From Planctomycetota bacterium (GTDB taxonomy: Bacteria > Planctomycetota > UBA1135 > GCA-002686595): a stretch of 64,000 nucleotides of DNA. The notes below the pieces were generated by a model. That model saw only the letters and a program-made list of their open reading frames with translations. It was not told the origin of the DNA and did no database searches. The position numbers and the translations under genes are program-made. Shown here piece by piece: positions 26,986 to 35,043 of this stretch. The stretch is from contig JADHOC010000024.1 of assembly GCA_016779205.1 (NCBI GenBank), positions 1 to 64,000 on the forward strand, read 5' to 3'. Every line of letters begins with the position of its first letter. Position 1 is the first letter of the stretch.

Positions 26986-28206
26986 ATGCGCGCGCTCTTC
27001 CCCCTCCGCATGGCCCTCGTGGCCGGCGCCCTGGCGACCCTCGCCGGGGGCTCCCTGTCTGCCTCGCCGATCCAGGGAGCCGCCCCGGAGGACCCCGCGG
27101 TGGCGTCCCAGGACGACGACGGCTGGGTACCGCTCACGCCGATGGAGCAGGAGCTCGCGACCCGGTACGGGGACCACTTCGTCGGCATCGCCGGCGAGGA
27201 GCTCCTGACCCTCGAGGACCTGAAGGCCTTCCAGCGGGGGCAGACCTTCGAGGACCCGGCCAGCACCCTGCCGGCTGACATCACGCCCATGGAGCTGGGT
27301 CAGGCACGCCTGTTCGCCGCCGCGACCCAGCGGGCCACCGAGGAGCTCAAGATCCAGGGGGGCAAGACCCAGGGCTACGATCCCGAGCTCGTCCAGCGGG
27401 CCCTGGAGGGCAGCTTCCAGGCTCAGATCGATGGCCGAGGGGGCCCGGTGCCGTTCGCCGACTGGATCCAGGGGCTCGGGTTCGATGCGAACTCGTTCCG
27501 CGAGTTCCTGCGTAATCGCCTGTTCGCCCAGCTCTGGACGGACGCGGTCACCGGGCGCTCTGCGGGGCCGACCGGGCGGGTGTACGTCGACAGCTACGTG
27601 CGGCCGGCCGAGATGTACCGGCGCTATCAGACGCTCCTGGCCTCTCCCTCGGCCCTCGGGGCCGAGGAGATCGGGCGCCTGCCGGCCAGGGTCACCCTGA
27701 GGCGCCTCGTGATCAGCTGTCAGCGGTCGGGGGGGCCCGAGCGGGCCCTCGAACTGGCCGAGGCGTCCCGGGAATATCTCCTCAACAACACGATCACGTT
27801 CGACGAGGTCGTCGAGGAGTACGCCCCGGAGGACCTCAAGGGAGAAGCCAGCCAGCTTGTCTTTCCGGCCGCACAGGCCGCCCCGGCGCTGCGTCAGATG
27901 CACCCGGAGTGGCCGGCCGCCGAGTTCCTCGCCGCGGCGGCCCCCGGGGACCTCTCGCCCGTCCTCCCCGTCTCCTCGGGCGGACCGGCCGAGTACATGC
28001 TGCTCTATCGCTTCGAGGGCCGCACGGAGGCCACCGAGGCCGTCCCGTTCGGGGGGCTCGAGCTCCAGAGGAGCCTGCGGGACACCCTCTCGGAGGAGGC
28101 CCAGACCTTCCGGGTGGACCGGGGCGTCAGCGAGCTGGCCCGGACCTCCCGGGTCGCCCCCAACACCCTACGGATGAGGCTGATCCGGGGCCCCGCCGGC
28201 CGCTGA
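26986..28206 (+). CDS. SurA/PrsA-like periplasmic foldase, probable
   Basis: A 406-residue exported protein with a signal peptide at residues 1-26 (ALVAGALATLAGGSLSA). The region 215-300 (RPAEMYRRYQ...RVTLRRLVIS...LAEASREYL...FDEVVEEYAPED) resembles the beta-alpha core of parvulin-type peptidyl-prolyl isomerases as used in SurA/PrsA, and the preceding helical part (about 80-200) fits the SurA N-domain chaperone region. The parvulin catalytic residues cannot be confirmed by eye, so it may act only as a chaperone. It starts 31 bases after mfd; mfd-surA adjacency supports the call but does not prove it. Confidence 0.6.
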   Translation: MRALFPLRMALVAGALATLAGGSLSASPIQGAAPEDPAVASQDDDGWVPLTPMEQELATRYGDHFVGIAGEELLTLEDLKAFQRGQTFEDPASTLPADITPMELGQARLFAAATQRATEELKIQGGKTQGYDPELVQRALEGSFQAQIDGRGGPVPFADWIQGLGFDANSFREFLRNRLFAQLWTDAVTGRSAGPTGRVYVDSYVRPAEMYRRYQTLLASPSALGAEEIGRLPARVTLRRLVISCQRSGGPERALELAEASREYLLNNTITFDEVVEEYAPEDLKGEASQLVFPAAQAAPALRQMHPEWPAAEFLAAAAPGDLSPVLPVSSGGPAEYMLLYRFEGRTEATEAVPFGGLELQRSLRDTLSEEAQTFRVDRGVSELARTSRVAPNTLRMRLIRGPAGR

Positions 28207-28469
28207 TCGGGCCAATGGAAGGGCAAGATCCGCCCTCCTGCTAGCTTCCGGGCCGTTCAGCGGTAGCCGAGAGGAGAATCGCTGGATAACCTCTGAACCC
28301 CGTCCGGCGCCCTGCGTTGGGCACGCCACGGAGCAGCCTGGCCTCTCCGCACCCCCAGCAACCCACCATCCCCGGTCGTCGGCCCCCCGATGACCAGCCC
28401 ACCCCTCGCGGGTGGCCCTCCCCCGGAAGCCCCGCGGCCCCCTCGGCCCGCACCGGCGACGTCTACGCC

Positions 28470-30032
28470 ATGAGCAACGACTACAAGGACATCCAGATCG
28501 AATCCTCCATGCCCAAGCCCTGGGAAGAGGAGGAGACGTTCCAAGACGTGCTCTACGAGTGGATGCAGAAGGGTCCGTGGCTCGCGGTCTCGGCCATCCT
28601 CCACCTCGCGGCGTTCCTGATCGTGGCGAACATCCCGTGGAGCATCTTCGAGCAGTCCAAGGAGCAGAACGTCCAGGCCTCGATCGAGCAGGCGCCCGAG
28701 CCTGAGATCGAGGAGCCGGAGGAGCCCGAGGAGGAGATCGAAGAGGAGACCGAAGAGGAGCCCATCATCGAGGACTTCGAGGTCTCTGACCACAACGAGA
28801 CCGACACCAACGAGGAGTTCGAGCAGTCCGAGGGCGACCCGACGATGGACTCGGACTCTCCCTTCGACAAGAACAACAGCAACTCGCTACTCGGCATCGG
28901 CGGGGGCGCCGGTGGCAAGTACGGCGGCCGCTTCGGCGGCAAGCGCAACCTGCGCGCCGGCGGCGGAAAGGGCACCGAGGAGGCCATCAAGGACGGCCTC
29001 GAGTGGCTCAAGAAGCACCAGGACAAGGACGGTAAGTGGGACTGCGCCGAGTTCATGAAGCACGACCCCCCCGGGGACAAGTGCGACGGTGGCGGCGACG
29101 CGATCCACGACATCGGCGCCACCGGCCTCGCGCTACTGGCCTTCCTCGGGGACGGCCACACCATGACCCGCGGCACCTACAAGGACGTGGTGAAGCGCGG
29201 CATCAAGTGGCTCGTTCAGGAGCAGGACCGGGAGAGCGGCCTGTTCGGCGACGGGGTCGGCAAGCACTACCTCTACGACCACTCCATCGCGACGCTCGCC
29301 ATGTGCGAGACCTTCTACCTGGACAAGTCGACGCTGCTGAAGACCAAGGCTCAGAAGGCCATGACCTTCATCAGCCGCGCCCGGAACCCCTACGGCGTCT
29401 GGCGCTACGACGTCCCGCCCAACGGCGACAACGACACCTCGGTGACCGGCTGGATGGTCTTCGCCATGAAGTCGGCCGAAGAGGGCAAGCTGAAGATCGA
29501 CAAGGCGGCCTACAACGACGCGATCAACTGGTTCGACGAGATGACCGATCCGGGCACGGGCCGGGTGGGGTACACGGCGGACGCCGGCCCCGGTAGCCCG
29601 AGCTCCCGCGTGACGGGCATGAACGACCAGTACCCCGCCGAGAACGGCGAGGCGCTCACCGCCGTGGCCCTGCTCTGCCGCTTCTTCCTGGGTCAGAACC
29701 CGGACGACAACCCGGTCATGAAGGACCACGCCGAGCTGCTGCTCCGCGACCTCCCCGAGTGGGACGGCAAGGACGGGTACACCAACGACATGTACTACTG
29801 GTACTACGGCTCGTACGCGATGTTCCAGATGGGCGGTAAGTACTGGAAGGCCTGGAAGAAGTCGCTCGAGACCGCGGTCCTCCGCTCCCAGCGCAAGGAC
29901 GGCTCCTCCAAGGGGTCCTGGGACCCGAACGGCCCCTGGGGCTACGCCGGCGGCCGCGTCTACTCCACGGCGACCATGGTGCTCTGCCTCGAGGCGTACT
30001 ACCGCTACGCGCGGGTCCTCGGCGCTCGCTGA
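28470..30032 (+). CDS. TonB-like N-terminal anchor with squalene-cyclase-type repeats, copy 1
   Basis: A 520-residue protein. A single membrane helix near residues 30-52 (WLAVSAILHLAAFLIVANIP) is followed by a Glu/Pro-rich periplasmic stretch (about 60-105), the layout of TonB or energy-transducer N termini. After a Gly-rich linker, residues 160-520 form alpha/alpha repeats like prenyltransferase/squalene-cyclase domains (GLEWLKKHQDKDGKW, GIKWLVQEQDRESGLFG, SLETAVLRSQRKDGSSKGSW). No catalytic DXDD or QW array of true terpene cyclases is apparent, so enzymatic cyclase activity is doubtful. I start at ATG 28470 (MSNDYKD), because the paralogue starts equivalently. A terminator follows. Confidence 0.75.
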   Translation: MSNDYKDIQIESSMPKPWEEEETFQDVLYEWMQKGPWLAVSAILHLAAFLIVANIPWSIFEQSKEQNVQASIEQAPEPEIEEPEEPEEEIEEETEEEPIIEDFEVSDHNETDTNEEFEQSEGDPTMDSDSPFDKNNSNSLLGIGGGAGGKYGGRFGGKRNLRAGGGKGTEEAIKDGLEWLKKHQDKDGKWDCAEFMKHDPPGDKCDGGGDAIHDIGATGLALLAFLGDGHTMTRGTYKDVVKRGIKWLVQEQDRESGLFGDGVGKHYLYDHSIATLAMCETFYLDKSTLLKTKAQKAMTFISRARNPYGVWRYDVPPNGDNDTSVTGWMVFAMKSAEEGKLKIDKAAYNDAINWFDEMTDPGTGRVGYTADAGPGSPSSRVTGMNDQYPAENGEALTAVALLCRFFLGQNPDDNPVMKDHAELLLRDLPEWDGKDGYTNDMYYWYYGSYAMFQMGGKYWKAWKKSLETAVLRSQRKDGSSKGSWDPNGPWGYAGGRVYSTATMVLCLEAYYRYARVLGAR

Positions 30033-30058
30033 TCCCGGGCGCATCGCCCCGCGAGCTG

Positions 30059-30094
30059 GAACGCCCGCGCGGTCTTCGGACCGCGCGGGCGTTC
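30059..30094 (+). terminator. UUCG-capped terminator hairpin
   Basis: A perfect 16-base stem (30059-30074 with 30079-30094) closed by a TTCG tetraloop lies 27 bases after the first repeat-protein gene. The downstream bases TGCATT are only weakly T-rich. Confidence 0.7.
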
Positions 30095-30243
30095 TGCATT
30101 GGAGCCGTCGGCCGCGGTCTCGACCGGCTCCCCCACCCGCGTTGGTTCAGCCAATCACGACCTTCTTTTGGCCGTGAACCGGCCGCGACGACCTCCGTTC
30201 CCGGTGGCGACCACGTGATCGCCCGAGCGGCGAGGAGATCGAG

Positions 30244-31782
30244 ATGAAGACCGAGACCAGCCCGACCATCGAACGCCACAGCGCCCCGTTGGAGCCCGAG
30301 TCGTTCAGCGACACGCTCTACCACTGGATGGAACGAGCCCCATGGCTCGCGATCTCGGGGGCGTTTCACCTCGTGGCGTTCCTGATCCTCGCCGCCATCC
30401 CCTGGTCGATCTTCGAGCAGCCGGAGGAGAGAGTCGTCCACGTCGGCGTCGACCACGTTCCCGAGCCGGAGATCCTCGAGCCGGAGGAACCCGAGGAGCC
30501 CGTCGAGCCCGAGCCTCTCACCGAGGTCGTCCCGGAGGTCGAGCTCGACCAGCCGGTGCAGAGCGAGCTCTTCACGGAGGAGGACTCCACGACTCCAGAC
30601 GGCGATCCGACGCTCGACAGCGTGACACCGTTCGTCAACGTCAACCCGACGGCGATCGTCGGGATCGGACCTGGAGGCCCCCCCGGGAGCGCGGGCCGCT
30701 TCGGGAGCGGCCCCGGCGGCCCTGGCCGAACGCCAGGCTCGGGGTGCGTGAACGCGGCGCTCGATTGGCTCGCGGCGCACCAGGACGACGACGGCGGCTG
30801 GGACGCCGACGGCTTCATGAAGCACGACCCTGCCGGCGATCGGACCGACGGTCCCGGCTACGCGAACCACGACATCGGCGTCACCGGGCTCGCGCTCCTC
30901 GCCTTCCTCGGGAACGGACACACCATGACCCGCGGCACCCACAAGGAGGTCGTCCGGCGCGGCATCAGGTGGCTCACCCGCGAGCAGGACCGGGAGTCCG
31001 GGCTGTTCGGCGAGGAGATCGGCCACGCGTTCCTCTACGACCATGCCATCGCGACCCTCGCCATGTGCGAGACGTACTACTTGGACAAGTCGACCGTGCT
31101 GAAGGCGAAGGTCCAGCGCGCGATGAACTACATCAGCCGCGCCCGCAACCCCTACGGCGTCTGGGGCTACTCCGTCCCCCCGGACGGGACCAACGACACC
31201 TCGGTCACCGGGTGGATGGTCCTCGCCATGAAGTCCGCGGAGGACGCGGGCCTGCGCGTGGATCGAGAGGCCTTCACGGCAGCGGCGCAGTGGTTCGACG
31301 AGATGACGGACCCGGGCACCGGCAGGGTCGGCTACCGGGAGACCGGCTCCGCCAGCTCCCGCGTGCGCGGAATGAACGACGAGTATCCAGTGGAGAAGGG
31401 CGAGGCGTTGACCTCGGTGGCCCTGCTGTGCCGCTTCTTCCTGGGCCAGGACCCCGCCACCGAACCGGTGATGTCCCAGCACGCGGACCTGATCCTGGGC
31501 GCGCTGCCCCGGTGGGACCCCGAGGGCCTCGGCTGCGACATGTACCACTGGTACTACGGCTCCTACGCCATGTTCCAGATGGGCGGAGAGCACTGGCGCC
31601 GGTGGCGGAAGGCCATGGAGCCCGCCGTCATCAAGTCCCAGCGCAAGGACGGGGCGGCGCGGGGGTCCTGGGACCCCGTGGGGCCGTGGGGCGAACCGGG
31701 AGGCCGGATCTACGCCACGGCGACCATGACGCTGTGCCTGGAGGCCTACTACAGGTACGGCCGCATCCTCGGCGGGAGGTGA
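30244..31782 (+). CDS. TonB-like N-terminal anchor with squalene-cyclase-type repeats, copy 2
   Basis: A 512-residue tandem paralogue of the upstream gene, with the same order: short cytosolic tail, membrane helix (WLAISGAFHLVAFLILAAIPW), acidic Pro/Glu region, Gly-rich linker, then alpha/alpha repeats. Long stretches align without gaps, for example FISRARNPYGVW/YISRARNPYGVW and MYYWYYGSYAMFQMGG/MYHWYYGSYAMFQMGG, and the C termini end RVLGAR and RILGGR. The linker lacks the Lys/Arg-rich part of copy 1. The copies are separated by 211 bases containing a terminator, so each probably has its own promoter. The function is unknown; a cell-envelope role is inferred from the anchor. Confidence 0.75.
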   Translation: MKTETSPTIERHSAPLEPESFSDTLYHWMERAPWLAISGAFHLVAFLILAAIPWSIFEQPEERVVHVGVDHVPEPEILEPEEPEEPVEPEPLTEVVPEVELDQPVQSELFTEEDSTTPDGDPTLDSVTPFVNVNPTAIVGIGPGGPPGSAGRFGSGPGGPGRTPGSGCVNAALDWLAAHQDDDGGWDADGFMKHDPAGDRTDGPGYANHDIGVTGLALLAFLGNGHTMTRGTHKEVVRRGIRWLTREQDRESGLFGEEIGHAFLYDHAIATLAMCETYYLDKSTVLKAKVQRAMNYISRARNPYGVWGYSVPPDGTNDTSVTGWMVLAMKSAEDAGLRVDREAFTAAAQWFDEMTDPGTGRVGYRETGSASSRVRGMNDEYPVEKGEALTSVALLCRFFLGQDPATEPVMSQHADLILGALPRWDPEGLGCDMYHWYYGSYAMFQMGGEHWRRWRKAMEPAVIKSQRKDGAARGSWDPVGPWGEPGGRIYATATMTLCLEAYYRYGRILGGR

Positions 31783-31789
31783 ACCCAAG

Positions 31790-31839
31790 GGCGTGGATTT
31801 CCCGGCCTCCCCACCCCACCGGCCCGGGAAATCCACGCC
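31790..31839 (+). terminator. Long-stem hairpin after repeat protein copy 2
   Basis: A perfect 16-base inverted repeat (31790-31805 with 31824-31839) with an 18-base loop begins 8 bases past the stop codon. No T-run follows, so it may stabilise the 3' end rather than terminate by itself. Confidence 0.55.
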
Positions 31840-31971
31840 GGCCAGCCGCCGGGCCGTGGAGGTTGTGTCCAGAATTGAGGCGGCAAGAAAACCCCGCCAT
31901 CGGCCTGCGACCATGGCCCGCGGACGCTCCTCAAGTCGCTATCCGAGGGCCAGTTGCGGCTGCCCACGGGA

Positions 31972-31987
31972 CCACAACATTTGGGGT
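31972..31987 (+). promoter_or_regulatory. Candidate NrdR box 1
   Basis: CCACAACATTTGGGGT fits the core of the NrdR consensus (acaCwAtATaTwGtgt) at C4, A6, A8-T9, T11 and G13, with a G in place of the second w. Its start is 31 bases from the start of box 2, the three-turn spacing known for paired NrdR boxes. Confidence 0.5.
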
Positions 31988-32002
31988 GCACCAGCCCGGG
32001 GC

Positions 32003-32018
32003 GGCCCATATACTGGGG
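32003..32018 (+). promoter_or_regulatory. Candidate NrdR box 2 overlapping a -10-like element
   Basis: GGCCCATATACTGGGG keeps the central ATAT and flanking C4 and G13 of the NrdR consensus, with mismatches at positions 5 and 11. The TATACT at 32009-32014 inside it is close to a sigma-70 -10 hexamer, so occupancy would block the promoter. No convincing -35 is seen. Confidence 0.4.
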
Positions 32019-32055
32019 CCATGGCGCCGGCTGATCCGCTCTTCCCCCAGATTGA

Positions 32056-32071
32056 CCACAAGATGTTGTGG
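32056..32071 (+). promoter_or_regulatory. Candidate NrdR box 3
   Basis: CCACAAGATGTTGTGG is a near-perfect palindrome and the best match to the NrdR consensus of the three (C4, A5, A6, A8-T9, T11, T12, G13). It lies 53 bases, about five helical turns, downstream of box 2. Confidence 0.55.
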
Positions 32072-32517
32072 TGGGGCTACCGAAGAGGGGTTCATGTCCA
32101 GCAACAGCCCGATGGAGTCCGACGGGGGCTTGAGGCGACCCGATTTGCCAGGCCAAGGAGCCTCGCAGTCCGCCCGATCCCCCTACCCGGATTCCGAAGA
32201 CCCCGCTCGATCCGACCCGCGAGGGGACGGATCCGATCGGGGCCCCCGGGCAGGTCAAGGGGCTCCAGCTAGCCCCGGCCTCCCGGCCGGATCGAGCTTC
32301 GACGACGCCGCCATCCCGAGGGAACCGGCGTCCGATCTCTCCGGCCCTGCGAACGGCTCTCCCGCGCTGAGCCGACCGCAGAGCGACCTGGCAGGTCACG
32401 GTCCCGAGGCGGGTTCCCGAGTGGGAACTCCGGCCTCCGCCCCGCCGACCCGCTGGAGTCCCTTCCCCCCAAGCGCCCGCCGCCTTTCCTGAGACCCTCT
32501 CCCCCCAGCTCGAAAGC

Positions 32518-34968
32518 ATGGATCGCACCCACGCCGACGAATCGAACGCCGCCACCGTCGCCCTCCCCGAAGACAACGCTGCCGCAAGCAGCGGGACCCC
32601 GCCGGCCAACGCCGCGTCGGGTACCGAAGCGCCGGGCATGAAGGTCCGCAAGCGCGACGGACAGCTTGAGCCCGTCGACCTGAACAAGATCGTCCGGGCC
32701 GTGAGCCGCTGCGCCGAGGGGCTCGCGGACGTGGACCCCATGCGCATCGCCACCCGCACGATCAGCGGGCTCTATGACGGCGCGACGACCTCGGAGCTGG
32801 ACCGGCTCTCGATCCAGACGGCGGCCTCCCTCACCGCGGAGGAGCCGGCATACAGCCGCCTCGCGGCCCACCTGCTCGGCACCTACATCGACAAGGAGGT
32901 GCAGAACCAGGAGATCTACTCCTTCAGCCAGTCGGTCCGCCTCGGCCATGAGCTGGGGATCATCAACGACCAGACCGCCGAGTTTGTCGCGGCCAACGCC
33001 CGCAAGCTCAACGACACGATCGAGACCGAGCGCGGCAACCTCTTCGAGTACTTCGGGCTGCGCACGGTCTACGACCGCTACCTGCTGAAGCACCCGATCA
33101 GCCGCCACGTGCTGGAGACGCCGCAATACTTCTTCATGCGCGTCGCCTGCGGGCTCGCCCAGTCGCCCAGCGAAGCGCGCGACTTCTACCGGCTCATCTC
33201 CTCGCTGCGGTACCTCCCCAGCTCCCCCACCCTCTTCAACTCGGGCACGCTCCACCAGCAGCTCTCGTCGTGCTACCTGCTCGACTCGCCGCAGGACGAC
33301 CTCGAGTCCATCTATAACCGCTATCAGGACATCGCCCGGCTCTCGAAGTTCGCGGGCGGCATCGGCGTCGCGTACCACCGGGTCCGCTCCCGCGGCTCCC
33401 TGATCCGGGGCACCAACGGCGAGAGCAACGGCATCGTCCCGTGGCTCAAGACCCTCGACAGCTCCGTGGCCGCCGTCAACCAGGGCGGCCGCCGCAAGGG
33501 CGCCGCGTGCGTGTACCTCGAGACCTGGCACGCGGACATCGAGGAGTTCCTCGAGCTCCGGGACAACACCGGTGACGAGGCCCGCCGCACCCACAACCTC
33601 AACCTGGCGAACTGGGTGTCTGACCTCTTCATGCGCCGCGTTGAGGCGGACGAGATGTGGTCGCTCTTCGACCCCAAGCGCCACCCGCTCCTGTGCGACA
33701 CCCACGGCGAGGAGTTCGAGCGCATCTACCTCGACGCCGAGAAGAAGGGCGAGTTCGAGCGCCAGGTGAAGGCCCGCGACCTCTACTCCCGGATGATGCG
33801 CACCCTGGCGCAGACCGGGAACGGCTGGATGACCTTCAAGGACACCAGCAACCGGACCTGCAACCAGGCGAAAGTCGCAGGGAACGTCGTCCACCTCTCC
33901 AACCTCTGCACGGAGATCCTCGAGATCACCTCGAAGGACGAGACGGCGGTCTGCAACCTCGGCTCGGTCAACCTGGGCAAGTTCGTCACCACGGACGCCG
34001 AGGGCGTCGCGAGCTTCGACTTCGAGGCCCTCGGCAAAGTCGTCCAGACCGCGGTCAAGTACCTCGACCGCGTCATCGACATCAACTTCTACCCCACCGA
34101 CGAGGCCTCCGCCTCGAACAGCCGCTGGCGCCCGGTCGGGCTCGGGTGCATGGGGCTCCAGGACGTGCTGTTCAAGATGCGCCTGAACTTCGACTCCCCC
34201 GAGGCCCTGGAGCTGACGGCGCGGATTCAGGAGCACGTCTACCTGCACGCCGTCCGCACCTCCGCGAAGCTCGCGGAGGAGATCGGTGCCCACGAGGCGT
34301 TCGACGACACCTGGGCCGCCGAAGGCAAGCTGCAGTTCGACCTGTGGGACGTGAAGCCGACGCTCACCGAGGAGTGGGCCGAGGTGAAGGCACAGATCGC
34401 CAAGACCGGCCTCCGCAACAGCCTCATCATCGCCATCGCCCCCACCGCGACCATCGCGAGCATCGCCGGCTGCTACGAGTGCATCGAGCCCCAGGTCTCG
34501 AACCTCTTCAAGCGTGAGACCCTCTCGGGGGACTTCATGCAGGTCAACAACTACCTCGTCGCTGACCTGAAGGAGCGCGGCCTCTGGAACGAGTCCATGC
34601 GCCAGCAGATCAAGCAGGCGGAGGGCTCCATCCAGGGGATCGACGCGCTGCCCACCGAGCTCCAGGAGCTCTACCGCACCGCGTGGGAGCTGCCCCAGAA
34701 GGCCCTCGTCGACCTCGGCGCCGCCCGCGGCCCGTACATCGACCAGAGCCAGTCCCTGAACCTCTTCATGGCCTCTCCCACCATCGGGAAGCTGTCCTCC
34801 ATGTACCTGTACGCATGGAAGCAGGGCCTGAAGACCACCTACTACCTCCGCTCACGGCCGGCCACGCGCATCCGTCAGACCCAGTCCTCCAGCACCAACA
34901 CGGTCTCCGATGCGGACGCCGTCGCCTGCTCGCTGGAGAACCCGGAGTCCTGCGAAGCCTGCCAGTGA
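32518..34968 (+). CDS. nrdA: Ribonucleoside-diphosphate reductase, class Ia large subunit
   Basis: Catalytic subunit of aerobic ribonucleotide reductase, 816 residues. An N-terminal ATP-cone begins near residue 41 (MKVRKRDGQLEPVDLNKI), so overall activity should be set by ATP/dATP. Catalytic residues are visible: the first active-site Cys in LSSCYLLDS, the radical-site motif NLCTE (Asn, Cys, Glu) and the partner Cys in AVCNLGSVNL. The C-terminal tail ends with CEACQ, the redox-shuttle Cys pair. The substrate loop PTATIASIAGCYECIEP is intact. nrdB starts 75 bases downstream, and NrdR-box-like sites lie in the long upstream region. Confidence 0.96.
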   Translation: MDRTHADESNAATVALPEDNAAASSGTPPANAASGTEAPGMKVRKRDGQLEPVDLNKIVRAVSRCAEGLADVDPMRIATRTISGLYDGATTSELDRLSIQTAASLTAEEPAYSRLAAHLLGTYIDKEVQNQEIYSFSQSVRLGHELGIINDQTAEFVAANARKLNDTIETERGNLFEYFGLRTVYDRYLLKHPISRHVLETPQYFFMRVACGLAQSPSEARDFYRLISSLRYLPSSPTLFNSGTLHQQLSSCYLLDSPQDDLESIYNRYQDIARLSKFAGGIGVAYHRVRSRGSLIRGTNGESNGIVPWLKTLDSSVAAVNQGGRRKGAACVYLETWHADIEEFLELRDNTGDEARRTHNLNLANWVSDLFMRRVEADEMWSLFDPKRHPLLCDTHGEEFERIYLDAEKKGEFERQVKARDLYSRMMRTLAQTGNGWMTFKDTSNRTCNQAKVAGNVVHLSNLCTEILEITSKDETAVCNLGSVNLGKFVTTDAEGVASFDFEALGKVVQTAVKYLDRVIDINFYPTDEASASNSRWRPVGLGCMGLQDVLFKMRLNFDSPEALELTARIQEHVYLHAVRTSAKLAEEIGAHEAFDDTWAAEGKLQFDLWDVKPTLTEEWAEVKAQIAKTGLRNSLIIAIAPTATIASIAGCYECIEPQVSNLFKRETLSGDFMQVNNYLVADLKERGLWNESMRQQIKQAEGSIQGIDALPTELQELYRTAWELPQKALVDLGAARGPYIDQSQSLNLFMASPTIGKLSSMYLYAWKQGLKTTYYLRSRPATRIRQTQSSSTNTVSDADAVACSLENPESCEACQ

Positions 34969-34975
34969 GCCCTAC

Positions 34976-35003
34976 GCCGCGGGCGGCCCACGTCGCCCGC
35001 GGC
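34976..35003 (+). promoter_or_regulatory. Intercistronic hairpin between nrdA and nrdB
   Basis: A 10-base perfect stem (34976-34985 with 34994-35003) with an 8-base loop lies directly after the nrdA stop and 40 bases before nrdB. It has no T-run, so it could attenuate or stabilise the transcript and tune the NrdA:NrdB ratio. That role is inference. Confidence 0.4.
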
Positions 35004-35043
35004 TTCGATCCAACCGCACCCACCTACCGCAACGAGCCCAGCC

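Larger units (their letters stand above)
31783..32517 (+). other. Long leader/intergenic region upstream of nrdA
   Basis: About 735 bases. It holds the hairpin of the upstream gene, three candidate NrdR boxes with a -10-like TATACT inside the second (32009-32014), and then roughly 450 bases of probable 5' leader before nrdA. An open frame at 32094-32492 (132 codons, low-complexity Ser/Pro/Gly-rich product) has much lower third-position GC than real genes here and is probably not coding. I recognise no riboswitch. Confidence 0.5.

Noticed and set aside
28207..28469. tRNA-like folding in the gap before the first squalene-cyclase-repeat gene
   Set aside because: Could not form a cloverleaf with conserved T-loop and anticodon stem by inspection.
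32094..32492. 132-codon Ser/Pro/Gly-rich frame in the nrdA leader
   Set aside because: Third-position GC is far below that of neighbouring genes and the product is low complexity, so it is more likely a non-coding leader.
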